DNA from: Desulfovibrio sp.
Lineage (GTDB): Bacteria > Desulfobacterota > Desulfovibrionia > Desulfovibrionales > Desulfovibrionaceae
DNA length: 9,968 nucleotides
Direction: 5' to 3'
NCBI GenBank assembly: GCA_014804905.1
Contig: JAAUYX010000089.1
Location: 3,053-13,020 of the forward strand
Shown here: positions 1 through 6,358 of the stretch, one piece after another
Position numbering within the stretch: the first letter of the stretch is position 1
Layout of the letters: every line of letters starts with the position of its first letter
Made by a program: the position numbers and the translations under genes
The notes under the pieces: generated by a model
Seen by the model: the letters and a program-made list of their open reading frames with translations, nothing else
Told to the model about the DNA's origin: nothing
Databases searched by the model: none

Positions 1-2058
1 CTGCGCCTCGGCGCGAAGCTCAGGGCGGACGGCCCGCTTGCCGGGCCGCTCAACGCCAAATTGACGAGCACCGGAGATGTGGCGACGCAGCTTGACGTGG
101 CCTGGCAACCCGGCGAGGTGCTCTTGCGCGTGCTCAATGCCCGCACCAACCTGCCCGCTTCCCTCACCGGGGGCAAGGCCGCCACGCTGGGGGCGCGGCT
201 GCAGGGGCCCGCGCGGCTCCGCTACGGCGACGGCGGCATCGGGGTGGACCATCTCGACCTCGCGCTCACACCCTCGGGGCGGCTCCGCGCCAGGGGGGGC
301 CTCGCGCCCGACAGGCTCGACCTTGACCTCGGCCTCTCCGCGCTCACGCTCAAGCCCTGGATCGTCCTCGTGCCCGCGCTCCCCGAGGGGGCCGTGGACA
401 TCACGGCGAAGCTCAACGGCAGCCCGGCGCGCCCGGGCGGGCGCTTCCGCGTGGGCGTTGCCGGGCTCAAGATTCCCGGCAGCCCGCTCGCGCCGCTCTC
501 CCTCGCGCTTGCGGGCGGCATCGAGCCCACGGCAGGCGGCGGCATCCTCAGCGCGCGGCTGGAAGTGCCCCCGGCCACGCTCAAGGCCCTGGGCGGGGAC
601 GCGGCGCAGGTGGCCGCGCGCGTGCCCCTGCTTTTCGGTCCGGACGGCATCCCCAAACCGGACATGGCCGGCAAGCTCTCAGCCAGGGTGCGCTGGGACG
701 GTGCCCTCGGCCCGCTCTGGAGCCTCGTGCCCATGGCGGACCGCCGCCTCAACGGCCGTATCGCGCTCAATGCCGACGCCTCCGGCACGCTCAAGGCCCC
801 GCGCATCCGCGGCGGCGTTGCCATCAATCAGGGCCGCTTCGAGGACCTGCTGCTCGGCGTTTTACTCACGGACATCACCGTGCGCCTTGACCTCGAGGAC
901 AAGGGGGGCGGCGGCCACGGGGGCCTCCCCGGCTCCATGCGGCTCGACCTTTCCGCTTCCGACGGCCGGGGCGGCAAGGCGACCATCGCGGGCTCGGGCG
1001 CGCTCAACGGCGACGACCTCAACATCAGGGCGAGCATCGAGCGCCTCCGGCCGTTGCGCCGCCGCGACGTGCACATCATGCTCTCGGGCAAGGCCACGGT
1101 CACGGGCAGCGCCACCGCGCCGGACGTGGCCGGGGAGATCATCGTCAACCAGGGCGAGGTACTCCTCAACAATATCGAGATGGGCGGCAGCATCACCACC
1201 TTGCCTATCAGCACAGCGCCGCCGCCGGAAACGGGAAAGAAGGGCGGCAAGGGCTCAGGCGGCAAGACCCCGGCGGGGCAGGCGGCCGCGACCAGGGCGA
1301 AGCCCGCCGCCGCGCCGCAGGGCAACCTTAATATCCGCATCATCATGCTGCCGCGCTTTGTGGTGGAGGGGCGCGGGCTCACGAGCCTGTGGAAGGCCAA
1401 TCTGCTCATCACCGGGCCCCCCTCGGACCCGGACATCACGGGCAGCGTGGACGCGGTGCGCGGCAATTTCGACTTTCTCGGCAAGAATTTCGCGCTCACG
1501 CGCGGCGTGGTCACCTTTGCGGGCGGCGCGCTCTCAGACCCGCTGCTGGATATCGAGCTCACCAACGAAACACCGGACCTGACGGCGCACATCATGGTCA
1601 CGGGCACGGTGCGCAAGATGAAACTTGCGCTCACGAGCGACCCCTCCCTGCCGCGCGACGACATCCTCTCACGCGTGCTCTTCGGCAAGAGCGTCAACGA
1701 GCTCGGCCGCATGGAGGCGCTTCAGCTGGCCGGGGCAGTGGCCCAGCTCGCGGGCTTCGGCTCCGGGGGCGGCGGCATTTTCGGCGCGGCCAAGAAGGCG
1801 CTCGGCGTGGACGTGCTGCGCCTCGGCAGCTCCTCCTCCAGCGCCGCCGGGGACTCGGGCGACGATGCCGCCGGGGGCACCACGCTCGAGATGGGCAAGT
1901 ACCTCACGGACAGCATCTATATGGGCGTGCAGCAAGGGATGAAGCCGGACAGCACGGCCTTTATCATCGAGCTCGAGCTCACGCCGCGCACGAGCCTGGA
2001 GCTCAGGACCGAGCAAAGCAACACCTGGGGCGGCCTGAAGTGGAACTACAAATACTGA
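1..2058 (+). CDS. tamB: TamB-family translocation/assembly module protein, C-terminal part (5' end outside window)
   Basis: The reading frame is open from base 1, so the gene begins before the window; 685 C-terminal residues are visible, ending at TGA. The protein is built of repeating short amphipathic beta-strand units, as in the TamB/YtfN (DUF490) and AsmA-like envelope proteins that span the periplasm and support outer-membrane protein insertion or lipid transport. The last ~350 residues match the conserved TamB domain: tandem segments of the form 'P-D-(I/V)-x-G', a passage 'GNFDFLGKNFALTRGVVTF', 'DPSLPRDDILSRVLFGKS', and an extreme C-terminus ending in aromatics (WGGLKWNYKY) like a beta-signal. 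A Gly/Lys/Ala-rich low-complexity linker lies at about visible residues 408-441. TamB family proteins are usually over 1,200 residues, so roughly half is missing. TamA (a BamA-like partner) is expected upstream but not seen. Family assignment is confident; the exact cargo is unknown. Confidence 0.9.
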   Translation: MRLGAKLRADGPLAGPLNAKLTSTGDVATQLDVAWQPGEVLLRVLNARTNLPASLTGGKAATLGARLQGPARLRYGDGGIGVDHLDLALTPSGRLRARGGLAPDRLDLDLGLSALTLKPWIVLVPALPEGAVDITAKLNGSPARPGGRFRVGVAGLKIPGSPLAPLSLALAGGIEPTAGGGILSARLEVPPATLKALGGDAAQVAARVPLLFGPDGIPKPDMAGKLSARVRWDGALGPLWSLVPMADRRLNGRIALNADASGTLKAPRIRGGVAINQGRFEDLLLGVLLTDITVRLDLEDKGGGGHGGLPGSMRLDLSASDGRGGKATIAGSGALNGDDLNIRASIERLRPLRRRDVHIMLSGKATVTGSATAPDVAGEIIVNQGEVLLNNIEMGGSITTLPISTAPPPETGKKGGKGSGGKTPAGQAAATRAKPAAAPQGNLNIRIIMLPRFVVEGRGLTSLWKANLLITGPPSDPDITGSVDAVRGNFDFLGKNFALTRGVVTFAGGALSDPLLDIELTNETPDLTAHIMVTGTVRKMKLALTSDPSLPRDDILSRVLFGKSVNELGRMEALQLAGAVAQLAGFGSGGGGIFGAAKKALGVDVLRLGSSSSSAAGDSGDDAAGGTTLEMGKYLTDSIYMGVQQGMKPDSTAFIIELELTPRTSLELRTEQSNTWGGLKWNYKY

Positions 2059-2087
2059 CGCCCTCGCGGCCTGCGGAAAGCCATACG

Positions 2088-2519
2088 GTGCGCCCGGCGC
2101 GGTCGGCGGACCATGCCGCGCTGGTGGAGTTGTGGCGGCGCAGCGTGGAGGCGAGCCATGACTTCCTGGCGCCTGGCGCTGTGGAAGAAATCGAGGCCGA
2201 GGTGCGAGGGGCTTTGGGCGCCGTGGCGGAACTGTGGCTCGTGGAGGCCGGTAGCGGCCCCGCGGCCTTCCTCGGCTGCACCGGGAACCATGTGGAGATG
2301 CTCTTTGTGGCTCCCGAATTTTTCCGGCAGGGTTTGGGCACGCGGTTGCTGGAGCACGCGCGGCGGCTGCACGGGCCGCTCGCCGTGGAGGTCAACGAGG
2401 CCAACGCGGCGGCGCACGCCTTTTATCGCGCCTGCGGCTTTGTGCAGACCGGCCGCAGCCCGGTGGACAGCGCGGGGCGCCCCTATCCGCTCCTTTTGCT
2501 GCGTCAAGGGGACGCCTGA
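2088..2519 (+). CDS. yjaB: GNAT family N-acetyltransferase, YjaB-like
   Basis: This is a 143-residue single-domain GNAT protein that would transfer an acetyl group from acetyl-CoA to an amine; the substrate cannot be read from sequence. The N-terminal 'RPARSADHAALVELWRRSVE' segment, the acyl-CoA binding loop 'RQGLGTRLLEHA' (residues 80-91) and the C-terminal 'VNEANAAAHAFYRACGF' block with a Tyr at 113 are standard GNAT motifs. The pattern RSV-x-A-x-HDFL, VNE-x-N, GRS-x-VD and the ending RPYPLLLL closely match my memory of E. coli YjaB, a proposed lysine acetyltransferase. I chose the GTG at 2088 because GGAAAG sits 7 nt before it and the alignment with family N-termini starts there; no ATG lies in the right place. 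The frame is open upstream through tamB, but that is a shadow. The gene starts 30 nt after the tamB stop, so it is probably cotranscribed. Confidence 0.85.
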   Translation: MRPARSADHAALVELWRRSVEASHDFLAPGAVEEIEAEVRGALGAVAELWLVEAGSGPAAFLGCTGNHVEMLFVAPEFFRQGLGTRLLEHARRLHGPLAVEVNEANAAAHAFYRACGFVQTGRSPVDSAGRPYPLLLLRQGDA

Positions 2520-2569
2520 TGCGGCGACACACGAGGAGCCCCGCCCATGGTTATGCAGAGGAAGCGCAG

Positions 2570-3196
2570 ATGAGCAAGGACCAGCCAGAACACCGGGGCA
2601 AGGGACGCCCGCGCGCCTTCGACCGGGAGCAGGCGCTCCACGCCGCGCTCGAGCTCTTCTGGCAGGAGGGCTACGAGCCCGCCTCCGTGGCGCGGCTCTG
2701 CGAGGTCATGGACATCAAGCCCCCGAGCCTCTACGCCTCCTTCGGCAACAAGGCGGCGCTCTTTCTCGAGGCGGTGCGCCATTATGAGCATGTCTACTGG
2801 CAGGAGCCCTCGGCCCGCTTCCTGGAGGAGCCGGACCTTTACCGCGGCGTGGCGGAATTTTTCGCCACGGCCGCCCATATCCTGCTCTCGCCGGAAACGC
2901 CCTGCGGCTGTATGCTGGTGCTGGCGGCAGTGAACATCTCCCCGGCCGAGACGGAAATCATCGCGGCCATCCGGGAAATGCGCATGGCGACCAAGGCCAT
3001 GTTCGCGGAGCGGCTGCGCCGGGCCGTGGCCGACGGGCAAATCCCGGCGGATACGGACATCGCCGCGCTTTCGGGCGCGCTCAACGCGCTTCTGGAGGGG
3101 CTGTCCCTTCAGGCGCGCGACGGCCTTTCGCGGGAAGAGCTGGCGGCCATGGCCTCACGGGCCGTGCACCTGCTCCCCGCCCGTGGGCGGCCCTAG
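2570..3196 (+). CDS. TetR/AcrR family transcriptional regulator
   Basis: This is a 208-residue one-component repressor of TetR type. Residues 11-70 form the DNA-binding domain: a basic 'KGRPRAF' lead-in, then helix 1 'REQALHAALELFWQEGYE', and the helix-turn-helix 'SVARLCEVMDIKPPSLYASFGNKAALF', with the typical S-L-Y-x-x-F-x-x-K end. The C-terminal ligand/dimer half carries 'SPETPCGCMLVLAAVN' (about residues 113-128), the spot where many relatives have P-x-G-C-L; the Cys-Gly-Cys pair is unusual enough to note. An ATG at 2519 is in frame, but the ATG at 2570 has an AGAGG ribosome-binding site (2557-2561) and begins where homologues begin, so I prefer it. The gene follows the acetyltransferase by 50 nt on the same strand and precedes the flavoprotein gene, whose promoter region carries a dyad that could be its operator. 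The ligand is unknown. Confidence 0.9.
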   Translation: MSKDQPEHRGKGRPRAFDREQALHAALELFWQEGYEPASVARLCEVMDIKPPSLYASFGNKAALFLEAVRHYEHVYWQEPSARFLEEPDLYRGVAEFFATAAHILLSPETPCGCMLVLAAVNISPAETEIIAAIREMRMATKAMFAERLRRAVADGQIPADTDIAALSGALNALLEGLSLQARDGLSREELAAMASRAVHLLPARGRP

Positions 3197-3250
3197 AGCC
3201 CCTCACTGCAGTCACCCATCCGCACAGCGGCCAACCGCCGAAAATCCTGC

Positions 3251-3278
3251 TTGACATTTATTTAGTGTTTGATAAATT
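3251..3278 (+). promoter_or_regulatory. AT-rich promoter with overlapping dyad, upstream of the flavoprotein gene
   Basis: A perfect -35 box TTGACA lies at 3251-3256. A -10 can be placed as TAAATT at 3273-3278 (16-nt spacer) or AATTAT at 3275-3280 (18-nt spacer). The spacer holds an imperfect inverted repeat: ATTTA (3260-3264) pairs with TAAAT (3273-3277) around an 8-nt centre, and an alternative register pairs ATTTAT (3256-3261) with ATAAAT (3272-3277). A dyad lying over the core promoter is the usual position for a TetR-type operator. The stretch is strikingly AT-rich against its GC-rich surroundings. That the upstream TetR protein binds here is inference. Confidence 0.6.
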
Positions 3279-3285
3279 ATTCGCA

Positions 3286-3297
3286 CCGCACCTGCGG
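3286..3297. repeat. Short perfect inverted repeat at the expected transcription start
   Basis: CCGCA (3286-3290) and TGCGG (3293-3297) are perfect complements separated by two bases. It falls about 8-19 nt after the -10 of the flavoprotein promoter, so it could be a second operator half-pair or a small hairpin at the mRNA 5' end. Short GC-rich repeats arise easily by chance in this genome, hence the low confidence in any function. Confidence 0.35.
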
Positions 3298-3352
3298 CAG
3301 GGCACTTCCGCCGTGGGTACTTCCTCACTCTACGCCAGTCATGGAGAAAAAC

Positions 3353-3907
3353 ATGGGCAAGAAGATTCTCATTCTCAACGGCAGTCCGCGGCTCAAGGGC
3401 AATACCGCCATGCTTTGCGACGCATTCGCGCAAGGGGCGGAAAGCGCCGGGCACACGGTCACCCGCATTGACCTGCAGAAGCTGGACATCCACGGCTGTC
3501 TCGGCTGCATGAAGGGCGGCAAGGACCCGGCCAGCCCCTGCGTGCAGAAGGACGGCATGGAAAAGGTGTATCCGGCCTATGAGGCGGCGGATATCGTGGT
3601 ACTGGCATCGCCCATGTATTACTGGGCCTTTTCCGGCCAGCTCAAGACCGCCTTTGACCGCCTTTTCGCGGTGGCCGAGTGTAATCCCAACTACGCCAAT
3701 CCCCGCAAGGACTGCGCCCTGCTCATGGCCGCCGAGGGCGACACCCCGGAGAACTGGAAGCCCGTGCTCGACTATTATACGGCGCTTCTGGGCTTTCTGG
3801 AATGGAAGGACCTCGGGCATGTGCTCGCGGGGGGCATCCTCGACGCCGGGGCCGTTGCCAAGACGGGCGCCCTTGAGGAAGCCCGTGCCTTCGGCGCGGC
3901 GCTGTAG
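3353..3907 (+). CDS. Flavodoxin-fold NAD(P)H-dependent FMN oxidoreductase (flavodoxin family protein)
   Basis: This is a 184-residue protein of the FMN_red/flavodoxin-like (WrbA/iron-sulfur flavoprotein) group, expected to bind FMN and reduce quinones, nitro compounds or another acceptor in the cytoplasm. The N-terminal strand runs into the FMN phosphate-binding loop GSPRLKGNT (residues 10-18); 'ADIVVLASPMYYWAFSGQLK' (79-98) is the typical flavin-contact strand and loop, followed by a conserved K-x-x-F-D-R-L. Cysteines at 49, 52 and 63 (GCLGC then a third after ten residues) resemble a reduced form of the cysteine cluster of iron-sulfur flavoproteins; whether they hold a cluster is uncertain. 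The ATG at 3353 is chosen because GGAG lies 6 nt upstream; the ATG at 3341 overlaps that site and would add four residues. The gene has its own promoter and a strong terminator, so it is probably a single-gene unit, possibly under the adjacent TetR regulator. Confidence 0.88.
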   Translation: MGKKILILNGSPRLKGNTAMLCDAFAQGAESAGHTVTRIDLQKLDIHGCLGCMKGGKDPASPCVQKDGMEKVYPAYEAADIVVLASPMYYWAFSGQLKTAFDRLFAVAECNPNYANPRKDCALLMAAEGDTPENWKPVLDYYTALLGFLEWKDLGHVLAGGILDAGAVAKTGALEEARAFGAAL

Positions 3908-3933
3908 GGCAAAGCGCCTGCAACCGCTAAAGT

Positions 3934-3977
3934 AAAGCCCCTGCCCGCGGCCGACCGCTGCGGACAGGGGCTTTTTT
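3934..3977 (+). terminator. Strong intrinsic terminator after the flavoprotein gene
   Basis: AAAGCCCCTG (3934-3943) pairs perfectly with CAGGGGCTTT (3965-3974). After one mismatch the stem continues with CCGC pairing to GCGG. Six T's follow at 3972-3977. It lies 27 nt after the flavoprotein stop and between two convergent genes. The A-rich flank on the left side (aaagtaaag) may give weak activity in the other direction as well. Confidence 0.9.
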
Positions 3978-3987
3978 GCGGCCCCAT

Positions 3988-4641
3988 TCAGGCTTCGTCC
4001 GCATCCGGGCGGCTGCGCTCCCACCAGGGTTCGCGATAATCGTCCACGTCAAAGCGGCGGTCCTTGAAATAAAAGTCCCGGTCCGCCTCGGTGATGGCCC
4101 GCAAGGGACGGCAGGGATTGCCCGCCGCCACCATGTTGTCGGTAACGTCGCGCGTCACCACGCTGCCCGCGCCGATGACCACGTTGTTGCCCACCGTGAC
4201 GCCGGGATTGATGACCACGTTGCCGCCTATCCACACATTGTCGCCGATGGTCACCGGGATTCCGTATTCATAGCCGGAATTGCGGCTTTCGGGATGCAGG
4301 GGATGGCCCGCCGTGTAGATGGACACATTGGGCGCGCAAAGGACATTGTCGCCGATGCGGACGGGCGCCACGTCCAGCACCGTGAGGTTGTAGTTGGCGT
4401 AAAAGCGCTCGCCCACCTCGATATTGAAGCCGTAATCACAATAGAAAGGTCCCATGATCATGAGGATCTTGCCGCACTTGCCGAGGATGGAGCGCACGAG
4501 CGCGTCCCGCTCCTCCTCCGCATCCGGGGGAAGGCTGTTGTAGCGGAAAATCTTCCTGTGGCAGGCCATATAGAGTTCGAGCAGGCCGTCCCGCATGGGG
4601 ATATAGGGCAGCCCCGCCAGCATACGCTCGCGCTGGTCCAT
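3988..4641 (-). CDS. maa: Sugar O-acetyltransferase, maltose/galactoside acetyltransferase family
   Basis: This is a 217-residue left-handed beta-helix acetyltransferase (LacA/Maa/NodL group) that moves acetyl from acetyl-CoA to a sugar hydroxyl, normally as a cytoplasmic trimer. Residues 4-58 form the Maa N-terminal helical domain (RERMLAGLPY ... LPPDAEEERDALVRSILG). 'NIEVGERFYANYNLTVLDVAPVRIGDN' starts the hexapeptide coils. His113 in 'YTAGHPLHPESR' aligns with the catalytic His115 of E. coli LacA. The coils continue through 'VTIGDNVWIGGNVVINPGVTVGNNVVIGAGSVVT' and end at AAGNPCR, with a C-terminal YFKDRRFD as in LacA. The ATG at 4641 is preceded by an almost ideal AAAGGAGGT. The frame is open further upstream without support. 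It follows the transporter gene by 77 nt on the same strand. Maltose versus other sugar cannot be told from sequence. Confidence 0.92.
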   Translation of the reverse strand: MDQRERMLAGLPYIPMRDGLLELYMACHRKIFRYNSLPPDAEEERDALVRSILGKCGKILMIMGPFYCDYGFNIEVGERFYANYNLTVLDVAPVRIGDNVLCAPNVSIYTAGHPLHPESRNSGYEYGIPVTIGDNVWIGGNVVINPGVTVGNNVVIGAGSVVTRDVTDNMVAAGNPCRPLRAITEADRDFYFKDRRFDVDDYREPWWERSRPDADEA

Positions 4642-4646
4642 GCAAG

Positions 4647-4655
4647 ACCTCCTTT
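4647..4655 (-). promoter_or_regulatory. Near-consensus ribosome-binding site that fixes the acetyltransferase start
   Basis: On the minus strand this reads AAAGGAGGT, ending 5 nt before the ATG at 4641, the strongest Shine-Dalgarno in the window. It overlaps one arm of a perfect 10-bp palindrome CTTTGCAAAG (4652-4661), so pairing of that palindrome in the mRNA could hide part of the site. Confidence 0.85.
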
Positions 4656-4662
4656 GCAAAGA

Positions 4663-4692
4663 GGGCGGGCCCGACCTTTGCCGGACCCGCCC
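4663..4692 (-). terminator. GC-rich hairpin between transporter and acetyltransferase genes
   Basis: GGGCGGG (4663-4669) pairs with CCCGCCC (4686-4692). One mismatch and three further pairs close an 8-nt loop. Reading on the minus strand, it begins 26 nt after the transporter stop and is followed by TCTTTGC, which is only a weak T-tract. It could be a leaky terminator, or an mRNA-stabilising or processing hairpin that lowers expression of the downstream acetyltransferase. Which of these it is cannot be decided by reading. Confidence 0.5.
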
Positions 4693-4718
4693 GAAGCTCC
4701 TGACAGTTCGCGCCGCGC

Positions 4719-6167
4719 CTAGATGAAGAAGGCCCAGGTCAGCAGGAGGAAGAGCGGAATGAGGATGCCGCAGGACCACATCATGTAGCCGAAGAAGCTC
4801 GGCATCTTGACGCCCTGGTTCTCGGCGATGGAGCGCACCATAAAGTTGGGCGCGTTGCCGATATAGGTGTTGGCGCCCATGAACACCGCGCCCGCGGAAA
4901 TGGCGATGAGTGTGGTCGCCATGTCGGTCATCAGGTGCTGCGCGTCGCCGCCCGCGGTGTTGAAGAACACAAGGTAGGTGGGCGCATTGTCAAGGAAGCT
5001 CGAAAGCGCGCCCGTGAGCCAGAAATACATGGCGTTGACGGGCTGGCCGTCCGGCGTGGAGACCATGTTGATGAGCGAGGCGAGCGCCCCCTCCGTGCCC
5101 GCGCGCAGGATGGCAATGGCCGGGATCATGGAAAGGAAGATGCCGAAGAACAGCTTGGCCACTTCCTCGATGGGCGCCCAGGAGAAGCCGTTCATCTCGC
5201 GGCAGTGGCGGCTCGTGAACTTCCAGGAAAGGCCCGCCAGGCAGAGCAGCGCGAGGTCGCGCAGGAGGTTCTGGCCTTCCACGGGCACGCCGTAGACCTC
5301 AATCCAGGTGCCGAAATTGACCATGCCGGAGCACAGCACCGCCAGCACCACGCCCAGCAGGAAGAGCAGGTTGATGGAGCCCTCGAGGCCGAGCTTTTCC
5401 TCCGCGGCGTTGGGGTCATGCGGGGGCTGCGGCCGGCCTTCCTTGTTGAAGAGCACGGTGTCGAGAATGAAGAAGATGAGCAGCAGGGCCACGGCCATGC
5501 ACAAGGTCTTGAAGAAGAGGTGCGTGGTGGTCCAGAAGAAGCTCACGCCCTTGAGGAAGCCCAGGAAGAGCGGCGGGTCGCCCAGCGGCGTCAGCGAGCC
5601 GCCGATATTGGCCACGAGGAAGATGAAAAAGACGATGGAATGGACGCGGTAGCGCCGGTGCGCGTTGGCGCGCAAAAGCGGCCGGATGAGCAGCATGGCC
5701 GCGCCGGTCGTGCCCATCCAGCTCGCGAGCACCGTGCCGATGGCGAGCAGGCCCGTGTTCACCACCGGGGTGCCCACGAGGCTCCCCTTGAGGCGCACGC
5801 CGCCCGCCACCGTGAAGAGCGCGAAGAGCAGTACGATGAAGGGAATATAGTCCAGCAGGATGATGTGCAAAAACTCATAGAGCGCCGTGCCCAGACCGAA
5901 CACGATGAAGCAGGGCACGAGGAAGGCGAGGCCCCAGAACACGGCGATCTTGCCGAAATGGTGCTCCCAGAAGTGGGGCAGCGCCAGCGGCATGATGGCG
6001 ATGGAAAGCAACATGCACGCGAAGGGGATGACCCAGATGGCCGAAAGGGAGGCGCCCGGAATGGTGGGATGGCCCCCGGAGGCGAGCACCGCCTCGGGCG
6101 CGAACAGGGCGAGCGCCCCCAGGAGAATGGCCGTCACAAGCAGAGGCAATGAGCGGAGGTGTAGCAT
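4719..6167 (-). CDS. nhaD: Sodium:proton antiporter, NhaD/ArsB (ion transporter) superfamily
   Basis: This is a 482-residue polytopic inner-membrane protein with about 11-13 hydrophobic segments, beginning with a possible signal-like helix (residues 5-29, ending VLASGG). The family hallmark is two re-entrant loop motifs: 'NIGGSLTPLGDPPL' (187-200), followed by FLGFLKGVSFFW, and 'SSFLDNAPTYLVFFN' (389-403), followed by 'GANTYIGNAPNFMVRSIAE' (431-449). These GDPP and DNAP motifs are typical of NhaD-type Na+/H+ antiporters and related citrate/arsenite permeases of COG1055. Homologues are often labelled simply 'sodium:proton antiporter' or 'citrate transporter', so the ion is inferred. A charged cytoplasmic loop at 241-262 (NKEGRPQPPHDPNAAEEKLG) separates the two halves. 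The ATG at 6167 has GGAG 6 nt upstream (CTCC at 6174-6177 on the + strand). The gene diverges from trmH and leads into the acetyltransferase. Confidence 0.87.
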   Translation of the reverse strand: MLHLRSLPLLVTAILLGALALFAPEAVLASGGHPTIPGASLSAIWVIPFACMLLSIAIMPLALPHFWEHHFGKIAVFWGLAFLVPCFIVFGLGTALYEFLHIILLDYIPFIVLLFALFTVAGGVRLKGSLVGTPVVNTGLLAIGTVLASWMGTTGAAMLLIRPLLRANAHRRYRVHSIVFFIFLVANIGGSLTPLGDPPLFLGFLKGVSFFWTTTHLFFKTLCMAVALLLIFFILDTVLFNKEGRPQPPHDPNAAEEKLGLEGSINLLFLLGVVLAVLCSGMVNFGTWIEVYGVPVEGQNLLRDLALLCLAGLSWKFTSRHCREMNGFSWAPIEEVAKLFFGIFLSMIPAIAILRAGTEGALASLINMVSTPDGQPVNAMYFWLTGALSSFLDNAPTYLVFFNTAGGDAQHLMTDMATTLIAISAGAVFMGANTYIGNAPNFMVRSIAENQGVKMPSFFGYMMWSCGILIPLFLLLTWAFFI

Positions 6168-6220
6168 CGTGCGCTCCTGTCTGGAGTGTGGCGCTCCCGC
6201 GCCGCAAGGTGGTTCCCTTT

Positions 6221-6249
6221 TGTGTAGGGCAAATTCCCGTGCTTTGCAA
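6221..6249 (-). promoter_or_regulatory. Candidate promoter for the antiporter gene
   Basis: Read on the minus strand, TTGCAA (6249-6244) and TACACA (6226-6221) are separated by 17 nt. This gives a transcript start near 6214 and a leader of about 47 nt. The -35 matches consensus at four of six positions and the -10 at only three, so this is a weak call based mainly on spacing and on the local AT content. Confidence 0.3.
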
Positions 6250-6273
6250 TGCGCTTGCCCGCAAAGATTTTTT
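6227..6273 (+). promoter_or_regulatory. Terminator-like hairpin and competing stem in the trmH leader
   Basis: CTTTGC (6242-6247) pairs with GCAAAG (6261-6266), and one base later six T's follow at 6268-6273, the form of an intrinsic terminator on the + strand. GGGCAA (6227-6232) can instead pair with TTGCCC (6255-6260). That stem is interleaved with the first, so the two cannot both form in a simple fold; they would make an H-type pseudoknot or an antiterminator/terminator switch. No + strand gene lies just upstream, so the only transcript it could control is a leader of trmH, whose start codon is about 85 nt further on. Both stems are only six pairs, so chance is a real alternative. Confidence 0.35.
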
Positions 6274-6358
6274 CTGCCACATATGGGACGGCCGCGCGGA
6301 GTTTCCGGGCGCCCCGGCAGCGCGAGTACGCCCTGCCGGATGCGGAGAGGAGATGGTC

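Noticed and set aside
77..1582. 501-codon + strand frame overlapping tamB
   Set aside because: The product is Arg/Ser/Pro-rich composition noise from the second codon position of a GC-rich gene. The TamB frame carries the recognisable domain.
828..1712. 294-codon minus-strand frame inside tamB
   Set aside because: Ser/Arg/Pro-rich with no motif and no ribosome-binding site, lying wholly opposite the tamB reading frame.
3227..3238. Small hairpin GCGG-CCAA-CCGC after the TetR gene
   Set aside because: Only four pairs and no T-tract, so it is not a credible terminator.
3265..3471. Small 68-codon ORF in the flavoprotein leader
   Set aside because: It has no ribosome-binding site, starts inside the -10 region and runs out of phase into the flavoprotein gene.
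3212..4024. 270-codon minus-strand frame across the flavoprotein gene
   Set aside because: It would span the flavoprotein promoter and terminator, lacks any recognised motif, and is opposite a well-supported gene.
4935..6152. Long + strand open frame (405 codons) antisense to the antiporter gene
   Set aside because: Its product is Glu/His/Arg/Ala-rich low-complexity sequence with no domain, exactly what the complement of a GC-rich membrane-protein gene gives. The minus-strand frame has clear family motifs.
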